Shown in pieces: positions 42,912 to 51,739 of a DNA stretch of 64,000 bases (within the stretch, counting starts at the first letter, position 1; each line of letters begins with the position of its first letter). A model generated the notes under the pieces. It was given only the letters and a program-made list of their open reading frames with translations, made no database searches and was not told the DNA's origin. A program made the position numbers and the translations under genes. The stretch is from Beijerinckiaceae bacterium (GTDB lineage Bacteria > Pseudomonadota > Alphaproteobacteria > Rhizobiales > Beijerinckiaceae): assembly GCA_947454485.1 (NCBI GenBank), contig CANGJJ010000005.1:186001-250000 (forward strand), written 5' to 3'.

Positions 42912-43310
42912 ATGAACACCATGACCGCCGCACAACGTCACGCAGAAGCTCAAAGACTGGCGGGACTGTGGAGCCGCATCTCCCGCCAGCATCTCTCATC
43001 GGGTCAAGGCTGCGCCTGCGGCTTCGGCGGTGGGCTGATCTTGCAAGGCGCTTCTTTTGAGCTGGACATTATTGAGTTTGTCGTGGACGAAGCCAAGAAG
43101 CACGGCCATGTGGATTTGGAGCGCTTTGTTGATGCCGTCAGCAAGCGAGGGCCAGAACGTTACAGCCTCCTCGATTTGCTTGAAGCGATTGGCAAGACGC
43201 ATAGCGAGCTGGAGCAACAACCTTCTCAATTGGATTTCATTCTCACCAAAATCAAAGACGTGCTCGAGGGAATGGACGCGGCACACAGCGGTCGGTTCGC
43301 TTGTGCTTAA
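42912..43310 (+). CDS. Small cysteine-containing protein linked to hyuAB
   Basis: 132 residues; the ATG at 42912 has TTGGAGG at a good distance, better than the ATG at 42882. Near residue 30 is SSGQGCACGFGGGLILQG, a CxC pair in a glycine-rich loop, then an acidic helical half (ELDIIEFVVDEAKKHG, LEQQPSQLDFILTKIKDVLEG) and a final Cys. I do not recognise the family. Position 31 bases after hyuB suggests a small partner, perhaps metal- or cofactor-binding, for the hydantoinase-type enzyme. Confidence 0.65.
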   Translation: MNTMTAAQRHAEAQRLAGLWSRISRQHLSSGQGCACGFGGGLILQGASFELDIIEFVVDEAKKHGHVDLERFVDAVSKRGPERYSLLDLLEAIGKTHSELEQQPSQLDFILTKIKDVLEGMDAAHSGRFACA

Positions 43311-43338
43311 TGCGGGAGCAGGAAGTCACCGGTAGTTG
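43311..43338 (+). repeat. Partial dispersed repeat (tail only)
   Basis: GCGGGAGCAGGAAGTCACCG followed by GTAGTTG aligns with the tail of copy 2 (GCGGGGACAGGAAACCACCG then ACGATTG) with few changes. It begins directly after the stop of the small cysteine protein and marks the change into A+T-rich DNA. Confidence 0.5.
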
Positions 43339-43897
43339 ATTTTTTTAACCAACAAAAGGGATGGAGGTACATGACTTCAACCCTTACGCGTGTCGGCCAT
43401 CCAACCTATTAGCAAATTTAAGGTGAACGACGTCCGGCGTCCCATACGAGACAGCTTTCGGCAAGCTCCAAAATTGCAAGCGATGCACAAGCTAACGCTA
43501 GCGATCCAACAAAAACATGTCAGCAAACAGAGCAAGGCACCTGATCCAGCCCCTCTTCCGTCTGTATCCTTAGAAAAGCTGCAGCTATAGCAAGGCGGCA
43601 GTCGCAAGCGCGCCATAGGCACAAGAACTCTGCAAATTATGCCACTGCGACCCAATAAAATTGGGCCCTCAAATTTGTCCAGGATCGGCAGAAGATGGAC
43701 ATCGCTTTGGAGTTCTGACGGCTGTTGAGGCAACCGGGGGAATACTTTGGGTTGATTGCCCGCAGGCGTCTCTCAGGGGCACAAGTTATACAAGAGCCCT
43801 ACCCAATCGCTGATCCGCTAAGCTCACAATCCACGCTCGACTTAACAGGACAAGGCTGTGGGTTACGGGCTCGTCTGTTCTTCATGACTTCCCAAAC
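43339..43897. other. Intergenic stretch without recognisable gene
   Basis: About 560 bases. Short open frames exist on both strands (the longest 118 codons on the minus strand), but none has a family motif or convincing start. GGCGTCCCATACGAGACAG and neighbouring bases show no repeat I can place. It may be degraded coding DNA at the edge of the A+T-rich block. Confidence 0.5.
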
Positions 43898-46315
43898 CTA
43901 TCGGTTTTTTAATCGCACCAACAGGCCAGAAAACTGTTCGTCATTTGGAAAAACACGAGAGGCTGCCTCCGTAAACCTCAAAGCTGAGGCATTATCTGAT
44001 GCTTGTAATGCAAAACTAATGAGCGCCATGTAACTCATCCTGTCAGCAGGATGACGGATGATATTTTGTGACAATGCGGCTGTTGCCTCTAATAAGCGAT
44101 CAGCAGAGTGCAGAGCAACGCCGAGCACATAACCATATCGAGCATCGCCCGGATTCAGCTCCGCTGATGTCGCAAATTCGCTGATCGCCATATCGAGTTC
44201 GTTGAGACGCACCAGAGCCAGACCAAGTGCATAATGCAAGCTTGCGTCATTGGGGATGACAGACAATATATCGCGCAAAATTTTTTCCCCGTTTCGATCT
44301 TGTCCCACCAGACGATAAACATCTGCCAGATTGATGGCTGCAGGCGTAAAGGCAGGGTCAAGTCGAAGGGCTGCCTTCAATTCTTCCTCAGCCTCAGAGA
44401 TCTGCCCTCGCTGCGCAAAAAATCCACCCAGCGCCGTGCGCGAGTCAGGTCGATCCGCATTGAGCCTTTGCGCCGCGACGAATTCTTGTCCAGCCGCTTC
44501 GAAACGCTCACGATCAAGGGGGGATTGTTCTGTGCTTGGTGTTGCCGCGAGCAACTGGGCGGCTCGAATACGGATACCCGCGACAGGATCGCTGAGGGCG
44601 GGCGACGCAATGCTCCAAATCTGAGATGCAGGCGCATGTTCAAGCATATTAAGCGCGCCCATCCGCACTAACGGATCTATATCAGCCAAACCAGCGCGGG
44701 CAAGTAAAGCGAGCGCTGGCGAAAGAGTTCTACCAACTTCGGCGAGAGCCGAAGCGCGGACAACTGCAGGAATTGTGTGGTCTGCTGCAATAGTTACCAG
44801 CAAGCTTTCTGCGCCCGACTGTCCAGACCAAGCAGAGTGAAAGACAGGACCATAGCTGTGTAAAGCTTGGCGACTTTCACCGTACCAACGTCGCAGAGCA
44901 TCCGACGCCCATTGAGCTGATTGTTCACGATGACAATCGTTGCAAGCGTTAGGAGCATTGATGATGAGCGATGTTTCAGGTCGAGGAATTCGGAAACTGT
45001 GATCATGACGCGGATCGATACGCATATAATTGCGCACCGGCATATGGCATGAGACACAAGTCAATAATTTCTGCTCATTGGAATGGTGATGATGCGAATG
45101 AGTTGAAAATTTTCCACTTGAGTGGCATTGCAAGCATAAACCATCTCCAGATACGCGGAGTTTGCCGCTGTGGGGATCGTGGCAATCACTACAGGTGACA
45201 CCGGCAGCAAACATTTTGCTCTGCTTGAATGGCGTATAATTATATACCTCATCCAGCATTTGCCCATCGGGATAAAATAAATCGCGGCTGAGGACAGAAA
45301 CACTATGTGTCTCAGACAACCAACGTCCGGGCTTCCAATCTTCTGACAATTGACTTCGACGAGAATGGCACAGCCCGCATGTCTCAACTTCAATCCGCAA
45401 ATTGGGTGGCGAACTATTTCGTTGACCACTCCCCGTCGCAGGATTGATGCGCCAAGCGCTTTGCGACCGCTCACCAAATCGGATCAGCAAACCAAATGAT
45501 GACTCGGAATTGTTGTTTTCTGTCGATGAACCTCCCTTTTTTTGCGCCCAAGCGAGATGTTTTGAAGCCTGCCCATGACATGTTTCGCATCCAACACTGA
45601 TTTCAGAAAATGTTGTTTTGAATGTGTTTGAAAGCGGATCGTAATTTTTGCGCACACCCGTTGAATGGCATTCTGCGCACATAAAATTCCAATTTTGATC
45701 TGGTTGCGTCCAATGTAATCGGTCTCGAGGTCCGATCTTTTCATCTGGATAAAGATGAAACCATCTTTGACCACCATCTTCCTTGGATCGCGAGTCCCAA
45801 GCAATAGAAAGTGCCTGAATTCGTCCATCAGGAAATTCGATCAGATACTGCTGCAGGGGTTCAATGCCAAAGGTATATTTGATCTCGAATGTGCCGAGTT
45901 CGCCATCGGGCCCGTCCGTGTCAACGAGATATTTGTCGCCGCTGCGATAAAACCGCGATCGAATTCCCATATGTTCGAATTCAACATTATTAAAATCACC
46001 CCGTATATTATTTTCATCTGCATGAGCCATTGCATGCGCATGCTGTGATTGGTTCCAAAGATTGAATTGCGCTTGATGACAAGCCGCGCATTGTTCACTG
46101 CCTACATAAGTGAAAATATTTTTATCATGAGCTGAATTCAATCGAATATGGGGTCTAAAAAATGAAAATAAGGCCATTATGATCGCCGTTACAAAGACAA
46201 TCACAATGAAGACTATTTGCAATTTTTTGAACGTAGATAGATAGGCAACGGCTTGCTGCGTGGGCCCACTTCCTACCTGTTTTGATATTTGAAATGTTAC
46301 TTTTTTGCTTGCCAT
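43898..46315 (-). CDS. Membrane-anchored octaheme c-type cytochrome with HEAT-like and TPR repeats
   Basis: 805 residues. One N-terminal membrane helix (LQIVFIVIVFVTAIIMALF, about residues 32-50) anchors it with the rest outside the cytosol. Eight CxxCH heme sites are visible: CAACH, CAECH, CETCH, CGLCH, CSDCH, CLQCH, CVSCH and CNDCH, resembling cytochrome c554/hydroxylamine-type multiheme proteins. After about residue 490 come alpha-helical HEAT-like repeats (ALAEVGRTLSPALALLAR) and then TPR repeats (LRLDPAFTPAAINLADVYRL, SLHYALGLALVRLNELDMA). Function is electron transfer, partner unknown. It lies downstream of an arylsulfatase on the same strand, and base composition is more A+T-rich than the surrounding catabolic genes. 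Confidence 0.87.
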   Translation of the reverse strand: MASKKVTFQISKQVGSGPTQQAVAYLSTFKKLQIVFIVIVFVTAIIMALFSFFRPHIRLNSAHDKNIFTYVGSEQCAACHQAQFNLWNQSQHAHAMAHADENNIRGDFNNVEFEHMGIRSRFYRSGDKYLVDTDGPDGELGTFEIKYTFGIEPLQQYLIEFPDGRIQALSIAWDSRSKEDGGQRWFHLYPDEKIGPRDRLHWTQPDQNWNFMCAECHSTGVRKNYDPLSNTFKTTFSEISVGCETCHGQASKHLAWAQKKGGSSTENNNSESSFGLLIRFGERSQSAWRINPATGSGQRNSSPPNLRIEVETCGLCHSRRSQLSEDWKPGRWLSETHSVSVLSRDLFYPDGQMLDEVYNYTPFKQSKMFAAGVTCSDCHDPHSGKLRVSGDGLCLQCHSSGKFSTHSHHHHSNEQKLLTCVSCHMPVRNYMRIDPRHDHSFRIPRPETSLIINAPNACNDCHREQSAQWASDALRRWYGESRQALHSYGPVFHSAWSGQSGAESLLVTIAADHTIPAVVRASALAEVGRTLSPALALLARAGLADIDPLVRMGALNMLEHAPASQIWSIASPALSDPVAGIRIRAAQLLAATPSTEQSPLDRERFEAAGQEFVAAQRLNADRPDSRTALGGFFAQRGQISEAEEELKAALRLDPAFTPAAINLADVYRLVGQDRNGEKILRDILSVIPNDASLHYALGLALVRLNELDMAISEFATSAELNPGDARYGYVLGVALHSADRLLEATAALSQNIIRHPADRMSYMALISFALQASDNASALRFTEAASRVFPNDEQFSGLLVRLKNR

Positions 46316-46538
46316 TGAGCGTTCCGGCCAGATCGCGTCTCACTTATCATTCGTTGAAAATTCGCATGCCTTGTCGAAAAGACGGCCGGTCGCATCCACA
46401 GCTGCAGCACGATCAATTGCGAATTTTTGAGTGACTGTGTAAACGTCAATTATGAGCTGCCATGATAATATGGGAATGAAGACCGTTGCTGCGACTTTCT
46501 GAGGATTTGGGGAGATGCAATTCGATTTCCCTCCCCAT
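46316..46538. other. Intergenic gap between arylsulfatase and cytochrome genes
   Basis: About 220 bases of A+T-rich DNA. A 75-codon minus-strand frame crosses it but has no start context or motif. No clear terminator; a promoter for the cytochrome gene probably lies here. Confidence 0.4.
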
Positions 46539-48218
46539 CTAAAGCTTCGCGCATACAGGAGAAACACTGGGGATAATCACATTGTTGTCCCGAACATATT
46601 TCTCCCAAAGGCGCAGCAAATCAGCTTTCATCCGGGGCCGTTCTGCGGAAAGGTCTTTCGTTTCACCAGGATCCAATTTCAGATTGTAGAGTTGCCAGTC
46701 ACCGGGACCAGCTGGCTGGCAAAGCCAGAGCAGTTTCCAATCGCCTTTGCGAATTGAACGATTTCGGAACATCTCGCCACCGATCCATTCAGATGGACCC
46801 CGGACAGAGGTCTTAGAATTGTTGAGGATCGGGAGCAGCGACTTACCGGTCATCGGCATCACATGTTGATCTTTATAGCGTGCGGGATAGTTGACCTTCG
46901 CTATTTTGAGGATTGTTGCCGGCACATCGGTGACATGTGTGAGGGCATGAGTGATCCCCCCACCAGCACGAACAACTGGGCCAGACATGATCATTGGAGC
47001 TCGAATACCACCCTCACTTTCATATCCTTTAAACATGCGGAAGGGACCCGCGCTCACTTGCGCCCATGCGGCACCATATTGAATGAAGGTGCCCTTCTTT
47101 CCCCAATTCTCAATTTTTGAATTATCCCAGGGCGCAGCCATATTCCACGCCGTACCTTCTGGTCCATTATCAGAGAGAAAAATAATCAGAGTATTGTCAT
47201 AAAGATTGTTGTCCTTGAGATAGCGAATAAGACGACCAACATTGTCATCAAGATGCTCAAGCATCGCTGCATAGAGCTCCATCTTGCGCGCTGATTTTTT
47301 CTTCTCGTCCGCACTCAGCGCCATCCAGGCTGGCAGATTTGGCAGACGTGGAAAGATGGTCGCATCTCGATCCAAGATGCCAATTTGTTTCATACGATCA
47401 ATGCGCGCAGCACGAACGGCATCATATCCTTGATCATAGCGTCCCTTTGCTCTGTCGAGCCAGTCATCAGGGAGCTGGAATGGATCATGCGGTGCCTGAA
47501 ATGCGAGATAAGCAAAGAACGGCTTCCCGTCCGTTTTGTTTTCGTCGATATTCGCGATGATGGCGTTAGTGTAGTCAACGCTCGAATGAAAGCCCGCGCG
47601 AAGTTCGGTGATGACTTTCCCATTATGCGTGTAAAGCTGCTTTTCTCCCTTGGCACCCCACATATCGTCGAAATGGCTGCCGCCACCTGGGATGAGGGTC
47701 AAATCTCGCTCAAAGCCACGCGCTGCAGGAAAGTGGTCTGGCTCCTCACCCATATGCCATTTGCCAGCCATATAGGTGTGATAGTTCGCATCTTTTAATA
47801 GTGCAGCCACAGGCGCAACGCGATGGTTCAGATAGCCTTCATAGCCCGGCTTTCCTTTTTGATTTGGCGCCATCATCTCTGCCATATTTCCAAGGCCCGC
47901 GAGATGATTGTCAACACCACTTAGCAACATGGAACGTGTGGGCGAGCAGGTTGGGCCTACATAAAAATTCGTGAAACGAATTCCAACAGATGCGATCGCA
48001 TCGATATTAGGCGTATTTATCTCACCGCCGAATGATCCTAAATCCGCATAACCCGCATCATCTGCGACGATAAGAACGATGTTTGGCCGCTTGTCTTGAG
48101 CCTCTAACGCAGACGAAGCTATCAAGCAAAAAGCAAAAATGGACAATGCCATTTTGATGAATGATTTTGGCTGCTTTTCACGAATGCCGTTAAGCAGCTC
48201 ATCCACTTCATAGCCCAT
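46539..48218 (-). CDS. Arylsulfatase (type I, formylglycine-dependent)
   Basis: 559 residues from the ATG at 48218 with GGGAGATAGAG upstream. After a 20-odd residue N-terminal segment, a hydrophobic signal (MALSIFAFCLIASSALEAQ) points to export. The sulfatase landmarks are PNIVLIVADDAGYADLG with the metal aspartates, the CxPxR site CSPTRSML whose Cys becomes formylglycine, AGKWHMGEEP and LSDNGPEGTAWN. It hydrolyses sulfate esters, likely in the periplasm. No formylglycine-generating enzyme or sulfate transporter is adjacent. Confidence 0.93.
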   Translation of the reverse strand: MGYEVDELLNGIREKQPKSFIKMALSIFAFCLIASSALEAQDKRPNIVLIVADDAGYADLGSFGGEINTPNIDAIASVGIRFTNFYVGPTCSPTRSMLLSGVDNHLAGLGNMAEMMAPNQKGKPGYEGYLNHRVAPVAALLKDANYHTYMAGKWHMGEEPDHFPAARGFERDLTLIPGGGSHFDDMWGAKGEKQLYTHNGKVITELRAGFHSSVDYTNAIIANIDENKTDGKPFFAYLAFQAPHDPFQLPDDWLDRAKGRYDQGYDAVRAARIDRMKQIGILDRDATIFPRLPNLPAWMALSADEKKKSARKMELYAAMLEHLDDNVGRLIRYLKDNNLYDNTLIIFLSDNGPEGTAWNMAAPWDNSKIENWGKKGTFIQYGAAWAQVSAGPFRMFKGYESEGGIRAPMIMSGPVVRAGGGITHALTHVTDVPATILKIAKVNYPARYKDQHVMPMTGKSLLPILNNSKTSVRGPSEWIGGEMFRNRSIRKGDWKLLWLCQPAGPGDWQLYNLKLDPGETKDLSAERPRMKADLLRLWEKYVRDNNVIIPSVSPVCAKL

Positions 48219-48625
48219 CTCTATCTCCCAAAACAAAGGCTTGTCTTATGAAATGGCCTGCATGTCTCAGTGTGAGCGTGCCCTCGCCACCAAGAGACAT
48301 GATCGATGTGCATCAAAGTTGGACGCCGAATTGATGCGACAACATCAAACATTCTGACAGTTTTAATTATATTTCCAAGCGATGACGCAGCTGTGTCACG
48401 CGAATGTCTCCGATAAAAAAAACTAACAAGGAAGTTTTCGCTCATCGATTGGATATCATCAGCACACAATCGCAAATGATAGCGTCAACGCTGCAGTCAC
48501 AACTTTTTTCGATTCAGAAAGGCGCTGAAAGCATCTTCTTTGAGGTCGAGATTTTATCAAAAACATCCAGGCTTGATGACAGATAGAACTACGCGATTAT
48601 ATCCTGCGTGGGATGATAGTTTTGG
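48219..48625. other. Divergent promoter region, arylsulfatase / HlyD-type gene
   Basis: About 400 A+T-rich bases between divergent genes. It holds a 60-codon plus-strand frame (48404-48586, MSPIKKTNKEVFAHR...) with helical character but no ribosome site or family match; I do not call it a gene. Promoters for both neighbours must lie here. Confidence 0.4.
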
Positions 48626-49756
48626 ATGATCGACTTGGAGGCTTGGATGCTGATCGTTTTCTGCCTCTATCTTGGCCTTGCGTGGCTGCTTTTTGGAAAG
48701 TTCAAGATTCTTCAGTGGAATTGGACGAATGGATCCATCACGTCCATAGTCGGAGTCATTATTCTTTGCGTGTTCCTCGGATTGTTCAATTATTTCACAC
48801 CGACGGGCCGCTTTGTGATCGGCGCGCGCGTTGTTGAGGTGACGCCCAATGTTGGCGGACAAATCATCTCTGTTCCGGTCACACCAAATAAGGTGGTCGA
48901 ACGTGGCGAGATTCTTTTTCAAGTCGATCCAGCCCCATTTCAATACAAGGTGAAACAGCTGGAGGCGTCGCTTGTGAGCGCCCAGTTCCAAGCACTTCAG
49001 CTGATAAGCAATTTTGATCAAGCCACCGCGAATGTTGATGGCATGACCAAGGCACTCGCTTATCATTCTCGCAGGCTCGAGGATACGCGACGTCTCCTCA
49101 AAGCTGATGCATCGACAGCTTTTCGAGAACAGGACATTCGCAATCAGGTCGATTCAGCTACCTACCAATTGGCAGCTGCGAAAGCTGCGCAGGAAAGTGC
49201 GAAACACGCACTTGCGTCCGAGGTCGACGGAGTAAACTCAAATGTTGCAAATATTCAATCGCAACTTGAAAGTGCCAAATGGGAGCTGGAGCAAACCACT
49301 ATTCGTGCCCCCATGCGCGGATATGTATCCTCACTTGCCTTGACGAAAGGCGACAGGGCGACCCCTGCAAGCTCGGTCCTTTCTTTTGTTGAGAGTGATG
49401 ATACGAAAATAATAGCTCTGTTTTCGCCCAATGGGTTTGAAACAATAACAGAGGGGACGCGGGTGAAGCTCGTCTTTGACAACCGACCCGGCAGAGTTTT
49501 TCAGTCAGAAGTGACCAGCATTCCGAGAGCCGTTGGGCAAGGGCAAATCGCCGTGTCCGGTCTTCTTGCAAAGACGGATGCAATTCGTGGTGTAGAAACT
49601 TATCCGGCAGTGATTGCTATTCCTTCGGAAATAGCGGTAGCCGATCTACGCTTGGGGATGCCTGGGAGCGCAACAGCCTTTTCAGCAGATGCCGGCGTCA
49701 TTGGGCTGATCAGATCCGTGCTCGTGTGGATCAGTTCTTACCTTGCTTATCTTTGA
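48626..49756 (+). CDS. HlyD/EmrA-type membrane fusion protein (YibH-like)
   Basis: 376 residues. Two N-terminal membrane helices (MLIVFCLYLGLAWLLFG, then IVGVIILCVFLGLFNYF) are followed by a barrel-sandwich lipoyl segment (VEVTPNVGGQIISVPVTPNK, ILFQVDPAPF), a coiled-coil hairpin of about residues 110-215, and a return lipoyl half (TTIRAPMRGYVSSLALTKGD). Two helices rather than one match the YibH/YiaV type. No inner-membrane pump or outer-membrane channel is nearby, so it is an orphan adaptor. Same A+T-rich composition as the cytochrome and sulfatase genes. Confidence 0.88.
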   Translation: MIDLEAWMLIVFCLYLGLAWLLFGKFKILQWNWTNGSITSIVGVIILCVFLGLFNYFTPTGRFVIGARVVEVTPNVGGQIISVPVTPNKVVERGEILFQVDPAPFQYKVKQLEASLVSAQFQALQLISNFDQATANVDGMTKALAYHSRRLEDTRRLLKADASTAFREQDIRNQVDSATYQLAAAKAAQESAKHALASEVDGVNSNVANIQSQLESAKWELEQTTIRAPMRGYVSSLALTKGDRATPASSVLSFVESDDTKIIALFSPNGFETITEGTRVKLVFDNRPGRVFQSEVTSIPRAVGQGQIAVSGLLAKTDAIRGVETYPAVIAIPSEIAVADLRLGMPGSATAFSADAGVIGLIRSVLVWISSYLAYL

Positions 49757-49762
49757 CCTTTT

Positions 49763-49849
49763 GCCCCACGCACAACGCCCCGGCAATTTCTCGCGCGGGG
49801 CGTTTTGTGTGTCTGTTTGGTTGCGGGGACAGGAAACCACCGACGATTG
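49763..49849 (+). repeat. Dispersed repeat with terminator hairpin, copy 2 (most complete)
   Basis: Begins GCCCCACGCACAACGCCCCG; hairpin AACGCCCC (49774-49781) / GGGGCGTT (49797-49804), then TTGTGTGTCTGTTTGG, then the tail TTGCGGGGACAGGAAACCAC CGACGATTG. Read backwards the tail and hairpin look like a tRNA 3' end (CCCCGCAACCA) followed by its terminator. Also acts as terminator for the HlyD-type gene. Confidence 0.8.
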
Positions 49850-50047
49850 TCATGTTGTGTTTGAGATAGCAGGAGGGAGATAGCGGGAGGCTGCTTGGCC
49901 AGACAGGCGCAGCGTCTCAGCACCGCGCCCTGCCTCAGCCTCAGCTTGCCTTCTTGACCGGCTTCAGCGGGGCCCTAAGACCAGCCTAGGCGTTCCCTCC
50001 TCCGCCATATCCTCGACTGGATATCCAGATCCCTCTACGGGCGCGCT
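49850..50047. other. Intergenic stretch with a 12-base palindrome
   Basis: No gene seen. CTGGATATCCAG at 50017-50028 is a perfect palindrome. A frame ending in LKPVKKAS on the minus strand hints at a gene remnant but is too short to identify. Confidence 0.35.
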
Positions 50048-50980
50048 TCAACTCTGCCAAAGATGGCTGAACCGATCGGCGACGATATCTTCGAGAGCCA
50101 GCGGCTTGTCGACCAACCCGTTTGCCATTGCGAACTTGTTCAATCCATCCACGACGTCGGGCGAGATGGTGGCATCATAGAACGGAGCATCGCGTTCGAT
50201 CAGGATTGGCATGACCTCCGCCTCTTCTTCTCCGGGAAACAGCTCATCGCAGACTTTCTTTGCCAGCGACGGATCGGCTTGAAGCGCTTTCTGAGTCGCA
50301 ACAATAGCGCGCACGGCCGCGGCCGCGACTTCGGGCTCCTTTTCAATCAAGGCATCGGTGACAGTCAGCGCCGCGAAATTGTAGCGATGCGCGCCGGGCG
50401 GTCCGTCGCCACGGCGAAGGTCGAGATGTAACTTCGCCACACCCGCTTTTTCGGCGAGCGCCAGCCGCATGCCGTTGCCCCAGAAGCCGTCGGCATGATT
50501 CTGCTGGATGGCCGACACACCATCACGACTGTGCCACTCGGACGTGGTCGGCAAGCTCTCGACGATACGCACTTCGTCATGGTCCATGTCGAGACCGGCC
50601 TCCACAAGCATGTGGCGCAGCGCCGTGCGCGGAAAGGCAAAGGACGAGGAGATGCGCAGACCCTTCAGCGCCTTGATGTCGCCGCGCGGAATATCGAGGT
50701 CCTTGCGCACGCCCATGAACCAATAAGAGTTCTGCGATAGCGCGCAGAGGAGTTTAGCGCCCTTCCAAGCAGGAAATGCGCGCGTTGCAGCAAAGGCCGG
50801 CCCGCCAAAGAAATGAATACCGCCGTCGCGCAGCTGCTCAGGCCCATGCTTGGCGCCATACTCAGGCACGAATTCGACGTTGACGCCTTGCTGCTCGAAG
50901 AAGCCGAGTTTGACCGCCGCCGTCGCCACGAAATAGGAAGGCGAGTCCACATCCGCAACCATGAGCCGATAAGTAGTCAT
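50048..50980 (-). CDS. NMT1/THI5-like substrate-binding protein without signal peptide
   Basis: 310 residues from the ATG at 50980 (GTGAGGACATCA upstream). Paralog of 253-1182: shared order of SYF, LGFF, LRDGG, FPAWKGAKLL, DGFWGNGM, RRGDGPPG and PEVAAAAVRAIVATQKA. No signal peptide in either possible start. It stands alone without permease or ATPase and faces the end of the HlyD-type gene. May be a transport receptor exported by another route, or a cytosolic ligand- or substrate-handling protein. Confidence 0.82.
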   Translation of the reverse strand: MTTYRLMVADVDSPSYFVATAAVKLGFFEQQGVNVEFVPEYGAKHGPEQLRDGGIHFFGGPAFAATRAFPAWKGAKLLCALSQNSYWFMGVRKDLDIPRGDIKALKGLRISSSFAFPRTALRHMLVEAGLDMDHDEVRIVESLPTTSEWHSRDGVSAIQQNHADGFWGNGMRLALAEKAGVAKLHLDLRRGDGPPGAHRYNFAALTVTDALIEKEPEVAAAAVRAIVATQKALQADPSLAKKVCDELFPGEEEAEVMPILIERDAPFYDATISPDVVDGLNKFAMANGLVDKPLALEDIVADRFSHLWQS

Positions 50981-51022
50981 TGATGTCCTCACTGCGCTGT
51001 TCACAAGGTCCGAGTTGATGAC

Positions 51023-51050
51023 TGAACCGCCCCAGGTTTGCCGGAGGCTG
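51023..51050. mobile_element. Possible insertion-sequence terminal repeat remnant
   Basis: TGAACCGCCCCAGGTTTGCC followed by GGAGGCTG resembles terminal inverted repeats of IS3-family elements that begin TGAACCGCCCCGG. Only one end is seen and no transposase follows, so this would be a relic. Assignment is from memory of such ends. Confidence 0.35.
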
Positions 51051-51061
51051 GCTTGGTGTAG

Positions 51062-51240
51062 TTAGGCTGCCAGGGACCCATTTTCGAGGGCAGCATAGAC
51101 CTTCTCCCCGCCTTCGGCACGATCCAGCGTCCTGCCGGATACGAACGTGAGGACGAAATTTATAGTTACACCGGTGGCCTGCCCCCTGAAAAGTGCTTCG
51201 GGATAGATTCTATGGAGCTGCCGCTCCGCATGCGAGGACG
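51062..51240 (-). pseudogene. Gene remnant, C-terminal fragment only
   Basis: A minus-strand frame ending in TAA at 51062-51064 encodes about 50 protein-like residues (YPEALFRGQATG, then FVLTFVSGRTLDRAEGGEKV and YAALENGSLAA at the end) with no start codon or upstream gene body. It abuts the possible insertion-sequence end. Family not recognised. Confidence 0.3.
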
Positions 51241-51511
51241 CACAAAAAATGACAAGGCTCGAAGCAGATCACGACCTTGCCCTCACTAACCACTCTCTTT
51301 GCTCTAAACGTGATCCTTCCACTCAGGATGGTGTGCGCGCAAAGATGGAACTAGATGCGACAAAGCCACTGGATGCTCAACCGATGCGTTACCTTCGGAT
51401 ACGGGTGCCAGAAGAAGACGTCGTTGATCTCAACAACGTGATGACTGGCGAGAATAGGCACTAAAGTCACACCACGTTCCTCTCAACCGACACCATTGCA
51501 CATCTTCGCTC
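51241..51511. other. Intergenic stretch without recognisable gene
   Basis: A 71-codon plus-strand frame (51249-51464) has no motif or ribosome site; its second half (MRYLRIRVPEEDVVDL) looks protein-like but I cannot support a gene. Confidence 0.35.
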
Positions 51512-51739
51512 TTGGTGAGCGCTGTCATTCGCAGCTCAATGACTGAGCGCGTGATTCTTCATCTGCGCAGGGAGGGCAAAGAACTGAATGCAGACCTTTA
51601 TGGAGATCTCGCCAATATCTTGAATGCATGTATTGGCGCACAAAAAAACGCCCTGGAGCAAGGGCTCACAGCGCGTCAACTGTTGTTGTTTGCGCGGACA
51701 GGAAACCAGCTTTATCGAACATCAATCCAATCCGATTAG
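51512..51739 (+). CDS. Small hypothetical protein (uncertain)
   Basis: Up to 75 codons; an internal ATG at 51539 would give 66 residues (MTERVILHLRREGKELNADL...). The sequence looks helical and protein-like but I recognise no family and see no strong ribosome site. Its 3' part overlaps a partial match to the dispersed-repeat tail at 51686-51710, so it may be chance coding in a repeat-derived stretch. Confidence 0.3.
   Translation: MVSAVIRSSMTERVILHLRREGKELNADLYGDLANILNACIGAQKNALEQGLTARQLLLFARTGNQLYRTSIQSD
51686..51710 (+). repeat. Possible partial copy of the dispersed-repeat tail
   Basis: TTGTTTGCGCGGACAGGAAA then CCAGC matches copy 2's TTGGTTGCGGGGACAGGAAA then CCACC at about 22 of 25 positions, in the same orientation. 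Could be chance or a relic. Confidence 0.35.

Noticed and set aside
43377-43733. 118-codon minus-strand frame in the intergenic stretch
   Set aside because: No ribosome site, no family pattern, cysteine- and leucine-rich in a way typical of chance frames.
48404-48586. 60-codon frame upstream of the HlyD-type gene
   Set aside because: No ribosome site or homology pattern; it lies where divergent promoters are expected.
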